This document shows positions 22,894 to 33,100 of a stretch of 64,000 nucleotides of DNA, in pieces. Within the stretch, counting starts at the first letter, position 1. Each line of letters starts with the position of its first letter. The translations under genes were made by a program, and so were the position numbers. The notes beneath the pieces were generated by a model, which was given only the letters and a program-made list of their open reading frames with translations, was not told the origin of the DNA and ran no database searches. The stretch is from Macrothele yani. Lineage: Eukaryota > Arthropoda > Arachnida > Araneae > Macrothelidae. The stretch is taken from positions 14,025,970-14,089,969 of the forward strand of contig CM077034.1 in NCBI GenBank assembly GCA_039090855.1, read 5' to 3'.

Positions 22894-23554
22894 CACTAAA
22901 CTGTTCTCTGAGATTCAGAGGTTAGCTCCAAAAGAAATACAAACTACCAGATATTTTTACTTATTGCTGTCGTATCAAACTTCTCCATTTACAGCGATCT
23001 TGAGATACAACTCGGGCTTCACTGATATCCATTACACGCGGTGCACAAGATCTTTTATACTTCATACTCATAATCTATCTCTCATGCAGATACTCCTGAA
23101 TCTGATTCTTCCTTGGCCTTCCTCTGCCTTTCCTTCCTGCCACTTGGGCTGAAAAGATTTTCTTAGTAAGCATCTCATCGCTCATTCTTTCAACATGGCC
23201 AAACCACCGAAGCATATTGGTCTCCACCTTGCTAACAACATTTTGCTTCACATCACACAACTGCAACACATCTTCATTCCTCACACAATCAGATCGTGTC
23301 TTGCCACAAACCCCACGTAAGTAACGCATTTCTCCAGCACACAAATGACTCCTATGTTCCTTCTGCAGTACCCAGGTTTCACTGCCATACATCAGATTAG
23401 GAACAATTACACTTTCATACACAGCCATGCGGGACTCTCTAGAGAACCCATCATTCCTGTAAAAACCTCTCGGAGCAGCTATGACTTTCAATGAAGAATT
23501 CACTCCATGGTGGACTGTCCTTCTCAAGTGTGATAGGTCCACCATATCCCACAC
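22891..23554 (-). pseudogene. LINE-L reverse transcriptase C-terminal half
   Basis: 159-residue - strand frame with SLKVIAAPRGFYRNDGFSRE, MAVYESVIVPNLMYGSETW, EMRYLRGVCGKTRSDCVRNE, MLRWFGHVERMSDEMLTKKI and GRKGRGRPRKN. This is the segment downstream of the RT active site in many arthropod non-LTR ORF2 proteins. It lacks the FADD box and endonuclease and is 5'-truncated. It is the best copy of this family in the window and helps identify the arrays at 10.8-12.4 kb, 21.5-22.9 kb and 61.5-63.8 kb as products of the same family. Confidence 0.88.
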
Positions 23555-24039
23555 TTGAGTCCAGATATTGATTTCTTTTTGTCTTTTTAATCAGGTAAGT
23601 ACATCAGTGTGGGGGATTAGCCCTCAGCTGAGGGTTCCAGTTGGTCATTCAACCTGAGGATTCTGGAACAAAACCCAGTGAGTTGGGGTCTTTTCGCCAA
23701 TGTCACACAGAACTAGCTGGCACCTCTCTAAGATTCACAGAGGCCCTAGGATGAATAAAAAAAATATAAAAATGTATATGCTTACACAACACCAAAACTG
23801 AGAACTTGCTACAAACCTGCGAAGTGCAAACCAAGATAACAATAGAATAAAATAATTAAAAAAAATAATAAAAAAACAATAAATAATTATTAGAACATCA
23901 CAAATTCCAATAAGGACAAAATGAGTACATTATGATTGAATGTCCAGCAATGTGTGTGAAATGGACCTTTATGGCAAAATATTGGACTATTAATGTCATA
24001 AAACAAGATACTAATTAAAGAAAGTTTTTACATCCAGAA
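23555..24039. other. AT-rich DNA, no gene
   Basis: 23590-23760 has a moderately GC-rich stretch (ttagccctcagctgagggtt, with a short internal palindrome ccctcagctgaggg) of unknown origin. 23760-24040 is low-complexity A/T-rich. No coding match. Confidence 0.55.
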
Positions 24040-25048
24040 AAACAGTTAATCTTCATCTCCCATAGGTGCTCAATGGGATTAAGATCAGGGCTCTGTGCTG
24101 GCCGGTCCACACACAACACCGAATAAACGCCAAAGCACGTCGTAACAGTCCTTGGTTTATGGCTCAGTGCATTATCCTGCTGGTACCAACAAGGCTCGGT
24201 TCCTTAGTATTGCCACAGAGTTGGTAGGGCATAATTGTCAAGAATATCAAGGTAGACGTGCTGATTAATAGGTTTCTCCACGATAACCAATGGGCCGAGA
24301 CCATACCACGAAAAACACCCCACACGAGTACACTGCCAGCTCCAAACTTGACCGTAGGCATCGTACACTCTGGTAAATAGCGTTCCCCGACTGCCGCCAT
24401 ACCCCCCACACGGCCATCCGAGTGATGGATCTTGTATCTGGATTCAGGACCCGTTTCCATTGATCTACGGTCCACGATAAATGTTCTTTACACCATGCTA
24501 AACGACGAGTAGCACTCCGAGTGGAGATGAAAGGCTTATGAGCAGCCGCACGACCACGGTAACCCATGGAATGAAGTTCTCTGCGAATGGTACGTGTACA
24601 TACCGATGTTCCAGCATTTTTACTCACCTGTACACTGAGGTCTTGTGCAGTACTCCGTCGATTAGCTGTAACGACTCTCCTGAGGCTTCGACGTCCTCTA
24701 TCACTGATTTTCTTTGGTCTGCCGGTAGGTTTTGCTGTTTCAGGCACGCCATGTGTCTTCCACTTATTGAGTACATCCAAAACAGTTGACTTGGGTATGT
24801 TTAAACGCCTCTTGGTTTCTCTTGTGGACAATCCACTAATAAAACATCCAACAATGTTTCCTTCCTCGAAGTCAGTTCTCTCCCGCCACGACATTTTCAC
24901 TCAACTTCACAGTGCGATATTATCGCGGTCAGCTGCAGGTTTGTTTTTATACTGTTTGCAACTGTACCGCGCATCTTAACAATGTGGCGGATCCGCTCAT
25001 TTGCTTTTGAAGGGGTGTCTCGTGACTTTTGTCAGTATAGTGTATATA
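24040..25048 (-). mobile_element. Tc1-like (DD34E) element, right part intact, left end missing
   Basis: The right end on the - strand reads tatactgacaaaagtcacga (near 25037), typical of a Tc1-like terminus. A matching left terminus is not seen at 23.9-24.1 kb. The left limit of the recognisable transposase is near 24055. The next Tc1-like element begins only a few bases to the right, at 25051. Confidence 0.75.
24055..24900 (-). pseudogene. Tc1-like DD34E transposase with the first catalytic D deleted
   Basis: The frame starts MKMSWRERTDFEEG and continues with STRETKRRLNIPKSTVLDVL (helix-turn-helix), TGRPKKISDRGRRSLRR, TRTIRRELHSMGYRGRAA and WCKEHLSWTVDQWKRVL. At the point where WSDESRYKIHHSDGR is expected the sequence reads LNPDTR in one frame and PESRYKIHHSDGR in another, so a small deletion removed the first catalytic D and shifted the frame. 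Farther on, WYQQDNAL (second D) and DRPAQSPDLNPIEHLWE (E) are visible with 34 residues between D and E. Stops interrupt the rest. Confidence 0.88.
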
Positions 25049-25182
25049 TACACAGTTGAGTCACATTGTGACCACCTCCTAGTTTTGACGTCAACAGTGA
25101 AAAAAGATACGTGTCGTGAACTGGCTTGGAGAGTTTATAAGGTGTGCTGTAGGTATTCTGAAAATATATCACTCGTTGCTGT

Positions 25183-27100
25183 CATGGATAAAAGGAGTGA
25201 TTTATCAGATTTGGCAGAAGGAATGATTATCATCTTTCGCGCCAAGGGTGGCAGTACTTCTGAAACAGCGCAGTTTGTGAACAGTTCGCACGCTGCTGCG
25301 GTTAAAGTGTATCGTGATTGGAGAAATGGCACCATTGCGAATAGGCAATGTTGAAACTGCGGTGCACCACGCGCCATTGATGTGAGAGGTGAACGTTGGC
25401 TTCGAAGGTGCATGAGAGGCGATCGACACGATACAATGGAGCAACTCACTGGCGGAATGAACCAGGGGGGGGGGCTACCGGAAGTGTTTCTAAAATGACA
25501 GTTCAGCGAACCCTGCTACGTATGGCGCTCCGATGCTGACGGATGGTCACTGTACCTATGCTAACGAAGGTGCACCGGCAGAAGAGGCTTATATAATGTG
25601 CATCGACAGAAAAGGCTTCTATAATGTGCATCGACAGAAAAGGCTTGTATAATGTTCATCGACAGAAAAGGCTTGTATATTGTGCATCGACAGAAAAGGC
25701 TTGTATAATGTGCATCGACAGAAAAGGCTTGTATAATGTGCATCAACAGAAAAGGCTTGTATAATGTTCATCGACAGAAAAGGCTTGTATAATGTGCATC
25801 GACAGAAAAGGCTTCTATAATGTGCATCGACAGAAAAGGCTTGTATAATGTGCATCAACAGAAAAGGCTTGTATAATGTGCATCGACAGAAAAGGCTTGT
25901 ATAATGTGCATCGACAGAAAAGGCTTGTATAATGTGCATCGACAGAAAAGGCTTGTATAATGTGCATCGACAGAAAAGGCTTGTATAATGGGCATCGACA
26001 GAAAAGGCTTGTATAATGGGCATCGACAGAAAAGGCTTGTATAATGTACATGAACAGAAAAGGCTTATATAATGTGCATCGACAGAAAAGGCTTGTATAA
26101 TGTGCATCGACAGAAAAGGCTTGTATAATGTTCGACAGAAAAGGCTTGTATAATGTTCATCGACAGAAAAGGCTTGTATAATGTTCATCGACAGAAAAGG
26201 CTTGAATAATGTGCATCGACAGAAAAGGCTTGAATAATGTGCATCGACAGAAAAGGCTTGAATAATGTTCATCGACAGAAAAGGCTTGTATAATGTTCGA
26301 CAGAAAAGGCTTGTATAATGTTTGACAGAAAAGGCTTGTATAATGTTCATCGACAGAAAAGGCTTGTATAATGTTCATCGACAGAAAAGGCTTGTATAAT
26401 GTTCATCGACAGAAAAGGCTTGTATAATGTGCATCGACAGAAAAGGCTTATATAATGTGCATCGACAGAAAAGGCTTGTATGACAGTATCGGAATTGGAC
26501 CTCCGCTGATTGGCCAAGGATTGCCTTCTCCGAAGAGTCGCATTTTCTGCTTCATCGAACAGATGGACATTGGTGTATAAGGTGAGAAACATCGCAGAAC
26601 AAACACTCTTCAACCATTGCTGGCAAAACACAAGCTAGTGGGGGCAGCGTTATGGTCTGGGTAATGTTTTGGTGGCATTCTCTGGGTCCACTCCTACCTG
26701 TGAAAGGCACTATGGAGCGAATTCGTTATGAATCCATCCTTGCAGATCACGTACACCCATACATGGCGATTGTCTTCCCTGGGGCGAATAGAATCTTCCA
26801 TCACGACAATGCGACATGTCACACAGCTAGAAATGTCCGAGAGTGGTTGGAAGAGCACGATGTAGACTTCAAAGTACTTCCCTGGCCCCTAATTCCCCAG
26901 ACTTAAACCCAATTAAGCATCTGTGGGACCACCTCGATCGTGTTGTTTGCTCTATGGATCCTCCACCACGCACCTTCCAGCAGCTGTCAGATGCACTGCA
27001 GTCAGCATGGCTCCACATACCTGTGAACACCTTCCAGCACCTTATTGAGTCACTCCCAGTCTGTCTAGCTGCTGTGCATGCACACTGTGGTTACTCCTGA
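25183..27100 (+). pseudogene. Tc1-like DD36-type transposase broken by a minisatellite
   Basis: N-terminal part starts at ATG 25183: MDKRSDLSDLAEGMIIIFRA, then GSTSETAQFVNSSHAAAVKV (helix-turn-helix) and APRAIDVRGERWLRR. After the array: VMVWVMFWWHSLGPLLPVKG, FHHDNATCHTARNVREWLEE (second D), then in another frame SPDLNPIKHLWDHLDR and FQQLSDALQSAWLHIP to the C terminus. The spacing from the second D is 36 residues. The catalytic E is replaced by K (PIKHL). The first D lies in the damaged stretch around 26500-26530 (PKSRIF). It is clearly inactive. Confidence 0.88.
25578..26478 (+). repeat. 28-bp minisatellite inside a Tc1-like transposase, about 32 copies
   Basis: Unit aaggcttgtataatgtgcat plus cgacagaa, 28 bases (for example 25921 to 25949). 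Variants have ttcat for tgcat, a missing 4 bases (atgttcgacag at 26130, 26294, 26322) or cttgaat. The first unit grows out of transposase codons reading VHRQKRL, the segment expected between the N-terminal domain and the first catalytic D. Twenty-eight is not a multiple of 3, so the frame rotates; the antisense frames at 25561-26631 are artefacts of this rotation and contain no real protein. Confidence 0.95.
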
Positions 27101-27132
27101 TATTAGCTGGTGGTCACAATAATGTTACTCGA

Positions 27133-27135
<3 letters not shown>

Positions 27136-27183
<48 letters not shown>

Positions 27184-27197
27184 TACGTACGTACGTA
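27136..27197. repeat. (GT)n and (ACGT)n microsatellite
   Basis: About 22 GT units followed by five GTAC/ACGT units lie exactly between two Tc1-like elements. The last TA (27196-27197) is the target site of the next element. Confidence 0.95.
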
Positions 27198-27339
27198 CAC
27201 TGAAGTGCCAGAAAAACTGGTACAGACAAGCTTGTGCAAAATACATAGCTACATCATCTATGCACGTCCTCGGTTGCGTCCGCCAGTGCGTATTATAAAG
27301 CGATAGACATCCTTGCCAGCTGTCAGAGCTGTTTTCGGC

Positions 27340-28388
27340 ATGAGAATGACAAGTAATAACGATTTAAGCGATCTTCAACGCGGTGTCATAGTTGGCGCTC
27401 GTGAGATGGGCCAGAGTATTTCGGAGGTAGAAACGAAGTTCGGATTTTCACGGACGACGATTGCAAGGTTGTACCGTGACTACAAGAATTCCGGCAAAAC
27501 CTCCAACCCACGATACCAGTGTGGCCGTAAAAAGACATTGGGTGAACGTGACCATCGTCGGCTGTCAAGAATCGTTTCACACGATAGGCGTGCAACACTC
27601 TTGCAGGTATCATGCGAATTCAATGCTGGAGCCTCAAAAGGCGTCGGCGTCCAAACTGTGCAACATATCCTGCACAATATTGGCTTTCGGAGCCAACGCC
27701 TAACTCGAGTCCCCTTGATGGGTGCACGACACAGAGCTATGCGCCTCACTTGGGCACGGCAACACCGCCACTGGACACTTTTGATCACTGGAAACAAGTT
27801 CCCTGGTCTGACAAGTTGCATTTCCAACTGTATCGGGCAGATGGAAGTATTCGTGTGTGGCGCACACCCCATGAAGCCATGGATCCCGCCTATCAACAGG
27901 GAACTGTACCGGCTGGTGGGAGGTCCGTAAGGGTATGGGGTGTGTTTAGCTGGACTTCACTGGGACCCCTGATACGTCTACAAACGTCTGTGACCGGCCA
28001 ACGCTATGTGCGCATCCTTTCTGACGAGGTACACCCATTCATGTCCTGCATTCATGCTGATGGGTTGGGCCTGTTCCAACAGGACAATGCACCTCCACAC
28101 AAGTGTCGGGACGCCACATTATGGTTAAAGGAGCATTCATCTGAGTTTGGGGTGTTGCCATTCCCACCCAAGTCCCCAGATCTGAACATGATATAACACA
28201 TTTGGGATGCCATGCAACACGCTATCGAACGTGGGAATCAGAGACCTCGGAATACACCCAAATTGTGGAATGCTCTGAAGGAAGTATGGTGTGCATTTCC
28301 TACAGCATATTTTCAGAAGCTAGTGGAGTCCATGCCCCATCGTATTTCTGCAGTCCTGCACTCCTGTGGGGGACCTACCAAGTATTAG
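27340..28388 (+). pseudogene. Tc1-like DD36E transposase, catalytic E is a stop codon
   Basis: The start ATG at 27340 gives MRMTSNNDLSDLQRGVIVGA, then ISEVETKFGFSRTTIARLYR (helix-turn-helix) and HDRRATLLQVSCEFNAG. One extra T near 27780 (ggacacttttgatc) shifts the frame; the continuation is HWKQVPWSDKLHFQLYRADG (first D), VRVWGVFSWTSLGPL, GLFQQDNAPPHKC (second D) and KSPDLNMI followed by TAA at 28194-28196, exactly where the catalytic E of the PIEH motif stands. The rest (HIWDAMQHAIERGNQRPRNT ... GGPTKY) reads to a natural stop at 28386-28388. Spacing D-36-E. Two lesions only, so it is a relatively young inactivation. Confidence 0.92.
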
Positions 28389-28400
28389 ACTGGTGTACTA

Positions 28401-29941
28401 CACTGCCAGACAATTGCTAAGGACGGATGACAATAGCAACGATAGCAACCATAAAATGGAAGGCAGGAAAATGTGGAAATTAGCATAAGTGCGGGATACA
28501 GTAAGACGTGTTGTGCGTATGCAAATTTTGGATTGCCGAACTTGTTCGCGACGTCATAGCACTGATAAGAGATATAAAGGATTTGACGCGTATTGACCGC
28601 TGTTGTTCAAATGCAAAGTTGAAAGGGAAAGAATCAATTGACGGACTTGCAATTTTCAGTATGTCTTCCCGACATCACCTAGATGATTTTACGCGTGGCC
28701 GTATTATTGGCAAGATTGAAGAAACGCAAAAAATAACAGATGTTGCCAGGGAGTTCGACGTCAACCACAGTGTTGTTTCAAGGCTTTGGAAATCATTTCA
28801 AACAAATGGAGAGTGTAGCAAAAGTCACGGGGGGAGGTCGTGTTCGCAGTACGACACCTGCAGAAGATCGATACATAGTGCTATCAACAAAAAGACACCG
28901 GCGCAGCACAGCTAGTGAGGTAGCAAATCAGTTTATGGCTGCTACTGGCAAGCGGATCTCCCGAAAACTGTCGCCAGACGTTTGCATGAAGGAGAACTAT
29001 ACGCCCGCCGTCCTGTTGTGTGCACCCCATTGTCCAAACGTCACCGTACCGCCCGTTTGCAATGGTGCCATCAACATCGCAATTGGACTGATAACGACTG
29101 GTCTGCTGTCCTCTTCTCAGATGAGAGTAGATACAGTCTATCGTCTGATTGTCGACGACAACTGATCTGGCGTGATAGTGGTACTGCATATTGTCCAGCA
29201 AACATACAGGAAAGGGACCGATATCCGACATGTAGTGTCATGGTATGGGCTGGCATCATGATCAATGGCCGTAAGTCCCTCTATGTGCTTCCAACTGGGA
29301 CTATGACTGGCCAACGATACAATAATGATGTTCTGCTACCTCATGTTCGCATGTTCCGTGGTGCTGTCGGTGATAGATTCATTTTCATGGACGACAACGC
29401 AACATGTCATCGAACAGTCGCTGTCCAGGAGTGTCTTGAGAGCGAGGATATTGAACGCCTCGTATGGCCAGCACGTTCTCCAGATCTGAATCCCATTGAA
29501 AATGTGTGGGATGCTTTGGGGAGGAGTCTTGCTGGTCGCCAATGCCCTCCAATAAACAAGGACACCCTCATCCGTGCACTGACGGAGGAATGGGATAAAT
29601 TACCCCAACAGCTGCTTGATAATGTTGTGCAAAGCATGAAATGACGTGTGGAATCTTGCATCGCCCTCCATGGTGGCCATATCCCGTATTGACATCTTAC
29701 GCCGGAACGCCTGCGGACGGTAATTGCATTTTTTTCACGTTTACGTATTCTGCACAAAATGGCCTGTTTGTCCCTTGAACACGTTCCAAAGCCTTCTGGA
29801 TTTCAGAGCACAATAAATTGTCTTTCTTGTAATGTCCTGGCATTCTGACATTATTTTATTTCACTTGGCATCCAACCACACTTACTTTTTTATGCGCTAT
29901 ATAGCCGTTTATAATCCGTTCTTAGCAATTGTCCAGCAGGG
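28401..29941 (+). mobile_element. Tc1-like DD34E element, copy 1, nested in terminal repeat of outer element
   Basis: Left terminus cactgccagacaattgctaa (28401 on), right terminus ttagcaattgtccagcaggg ending at 29941, TA on both sides (28399-28400, 29942-29943). It is closely similar over its full length to copy 2 at 57820-59329. It differs in scattered substitutions, an extra gatagcaac unit near 28440, a 15-bp insertion near 28988 (gagaactatacgccc) and an 8-bp difference near 29841. A polyadenylation-like aataaa lies near 29811. Confidence 0.95.
28661..29695 (+). pseudogene. Tc1-like DD34E transposase, copy 1, frameshifted
   Basis: Starts at ATG 28661 (MSSRHHLDDFTRGRIIGKIE). Helix-turn-helix ITDVAREFDVNHSVVSRLWK. 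An extra G in tcacgggggga near 28827 breaks the frame, and a missing A at ccgaaaactgtcg (28963) and a 15-bp insertion follow. The catalytic part resumes in frame as SDESRYSLSSD (first D), FMDDNATCHRT (second D) and SPDLNPIENVWDALGRS (E), with 34 residues from D to E. Near the end a CGA-to-TGA change (29642-29644) makes an early stop. All catalytic residues are intact, but the N and C parts are disconnected. Confidence 0.92.
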
Positions 29942-29982
29942 TAGTTTTTCTGGCACTTCAATGCATATCTATAGTTGGGTTC

Positions 29983-30170
29983 GGGCCGTGGCTGACTAAG
30001 TAGTCAGCATTCGTGACTGCCAAGAGAAACCTCAAGTTCGATCCCAGACAGGTACAAATGTTCAAACCACTAAACATCCGCCATGCGTCGGATGGGCACA
30101 TTAAGCCCTCTGATCCCAGGTACTGGCCCCCCAGTAATAAATAAAGGCATCTTCCTCCCCTTTCTACCTT
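29983..30170 (+). mobile_element. tRNA-derived SINE head (SINE-A) joined to satellite array 2
   Basis: Starts near gggccgtggctgactaagta. A box-like tggctgactaag (29989-30000) and B box agttcgatccc (30035-30045) are the right distance apart for a tRNA-derived pol III promoter. The body (ggatgggcacattaagccct, agtaataaataaaggc) is again an early form of the satellite unit, and the array follows directly. It lies 20 bases after the end of the outer Tc1-like element. It mirrors the - strand SINE at 7689. Confidence 0.85.
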
Positions 30171-33100
30171 GCTTCAGTGCCACTTTCCTATCGGTCACTC
30201 TAGCCCAAATCCCCTAGCTTTCTATTTCTAAGGGTTGTTTAAGACCTGGGGTCAGACACTCCCATCCTAAAATCCTCCACATATGATCAGATCTGATCTA
30301 CTAGAGCATTGAATGGGCACGTTAAGCCTTCTGACCCCCGGTAGTAAATAAGGGCGTCTTCTACCTCGCTTCCGTGTCACTTTCCTATCGGGCACTCTAA
30401 CCCAAATCTCCTAGCTTCCTATTTCTAAGGGTTGTTTAAGACCTGGGGTCAGACACTCCCTTCCTAAAATCCTCTTCATATCATCTGATCTGATCTACTA
30501 GAGCTTTGAATGGGCACGTTAAGCCTTCTGACCCCCGGTAGTAAATAAGGGCGTCTTCTACCTCGCTTCCGTGTCACTTTCCTATCGGGCACTCTAGCCC
30601 AAATCTCCTAGCTTCCTATTTCTAAGGGTTGTTTAAGACCTGGTGTCAGACACTCCCTTCCTAAAATTCTCTACATATGATCTGATCTGATCTACTAGAG
30701 CATTGAATGGGCACGTTAAGCCTTCTGACCCCGGGTAGTAAATAAGGGCGTCTTCTACCTCGCTTCCGTGTCACTTTCCTATCGGGCACTCTAGCCCAAA
30801 TCTCCTAGCTTCCTATTTCTAAGGGTTGTTTAAGACCTGGGGTCAGACACTCCCTTCCTAAAATCCTCTACATATGATCTGATCTGATCTACTAGAGCAT
30901 TGAATGGGCACGTTAAGCCTTCTGACCCCCGGTAGTAAATAAGGGCGTCTTCTACCTCGCTTCCGTGTCACTTTCTTATCAGGCACTCTAGCCCAAATCC
31001 CCTAGCTTTCTATTTCTAAGGGTTGTTTAAGACCTGGAGTCAGACACTCCCTTCGTAAAATCCTCTACATATGATCAGATCTGATCTACTAGAGCATTGA
31101 ATGGGCACGTTAAGCCTTCTGACCCCGGGTAGTAAATAAGGGCGTCTTCTACTTCGCTTCCGTGTCACTTTCCTATCGGGCACTCTAGCCCAAATCTTCT
31201 AGCTTCCTATTTCTAAGGGTTGTTCAAGACCTGGGGTCAGACACTCCCTTCCTAAAATCCTCTACATATGATCAGATCTGATCTACTAGAGCATTGAATG
31301 GGCACGTTAAGCCTTCTGACCCCCGGTAGTAAATAAGGGCGTCTTCTACTTCGCTTCCGTGTCACTTTCCTATCTGGCACTCTAGCCCAAATCTTCTAGC
31401 TTCCTATTTCTAAGGGTTGTTCAAGACCTGGGGTCAGACACTCCCTTCCTAAAATCCTCTACATATGATCAGATCTGATCTGCTAGAGCATTGAATGGGC
31501 ACGTTAAGCCTTCTGACCCCCGGTAGTAAATAAGGGCGTCTTCTACCTCGCTTCCGTGTCACTTTCCTATAGGGCACTCTAGCCAAAATCTCCTAGCTTC
31601 CTATTTCTAAGGGTTGTTTAAGACCTGGAGTCAGACACTCCCTTCCTAAAATCCTCTACATATGATCAGATCTGATCTACTAGAGCATTGAATGGGCACG
31701 TTAAGCCTTCTGACCCCCGGTAGTAAATAAGGGCGTCTTCTACCTCGCTTCCGTGTCACTTTCCTATCGGGCACTCTAGCCAAAATCTCCTAGCTTCCTA
31801 TTTCTAAGGGTTGTTTAAGACCTGGAGTCAGACACTCCCTTCCTAAAATCCTCTACATATGATCAGATCTGATCTACTAGAGCATTGAATGGGCACGTTA
31901 AGCCTTCTGACCCCCGGTAGTAAATAAGGGCGTCTTCTACTTCGCTTCCGTGTCACTTTCCTATCGGGCACTCTAGCCCAAATCTTCTAGCTTCCTATTT
32001 CTAAGGGTTGTTCAAGACCTGGGGTCAGACACTCCCTTCCTAAAATCCTCTACATATAATCAGATCTGATCTACTAGAGCATTGAAGGGGCACGTTAAGC
32101 CTTCTGACCCCCGGTAGTAAATAAGGGCATCTTCTACCTCACTTCCGTGTCACTTTCCTATAGGGCACTCTAGCCAAAATCTCCTAGCTTCCTATTTCTA
32201 AGGGTTGTTTAAGACCTGGAGTCAGACACTCCCTTCCTAAAATCCTCTACATATGATCAGATCTGATCTACTAGAGCATTGAATGGGCACGTTAAGCCTT
32301 CTGACCCCCGGTAGTAAATAAGGGCGTCTTCTACCTCGCTTCCGTGTCACTTTCCTATCGGGCACTCTAGCCCAAATCTCCTAGCTTCCTATTTCTAAGG
32401 GTTGTTTAAGACCTGGTGTCAGACACTCCCTTCCTAAAATCCTCTACATATGATCAGATCTGATCTACTAGAGCATTGAATGGGCACGTTAAGCCTTCTG
32501 ACCCCTGGTAGTAAATAAGGGCGTCTTCTACCTCCCTTCCGTGTCACTTTCCTATCGGGCACTCTAGATCAAATCTCCTAGCTTCCTATTTCTAAAGGTT
32601 GTTTAAGACCTGGGGTCAGACACTCCCTTCCTAAAATCCTCTACATATGATCTGATCTGATCTACTAGAGCATTGAATGGGCACGTTAAGCCTTCTGACC
32701 CCCGGTAGTAAATAAGGGCGTCTTCTACCTCGCTTCCGTGTCACTTTCCTATCGGGCACTGTAGCCCAAATCTCCTAGCTTCCTATTTCTAAGGGTTGTT
32801 TAAGACCTTGGGTCAGACACTCCCTTCCTAAAATCCTCTACATATGATCTGATCTGATCTACTAGAGCATTGAATGGGCACGTTAAGCCTTCTGACCCCC
32901 GGTAGTAAATAAGGGCGTCTTCTACCTCGCTTCCGTGTCACTTTCCTATCGGGCACTCTAGCCCAAATCTCCTAGCTTCCTATTTCTAAGGGTTGTTTAA
33001 GACCTTGGGTCAGACACTCCCTTCCTAAAATCCTCTACATATGATCTGATCTGATCTACTAGAGCATTGAATGGGCACGTTAAGAGTTCTGACCCCCGGT

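Larger units (their letters stand above)
25051..27137 (+). mobile_element. Tc1-like element with 28-bp internal array
   Basis: Terminal inverted repeats: left cacagttgagtcacattgtg (25051) with accacc following, right ggtggtcacaataatgttac then tcgaccgtg (ends 27137). A TA precedes the left end; the right flank is a (GT)n tract. Inside are an N-terminal transposase part (25183-25560), the minisatellite (25578-26478) and a C-terminal part (26500-27100). The element is about 1.2 kb without the array, normal for Tc1. Confidence 0.9.
27198..29963 (+). mobile_element. outer Tc1-like (DD36E type) element, interrupted by another Tc1-like element
   Basis: Left end cactgaagtgccagaaaaac (27198). Right end gtttttctggcacttcaatg ends at 29963. 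A second Tc1-like element (28401-29941) is inserted at a TA within the right terminal inverted repeat: the sequence before the insertion ends ...gactggtgtacTA and resumes TAgtttttctggc. Without the insert the element is about 1.22 kb. Confidence 0.93.

Noticed and set aside
25561..26631. Antisense repeat protein of 243 residues
   Set aside because: A 28-bp minisatellite inside a broken Tc1 transposase rotates through three frames that happen to lack stops on the - strand.
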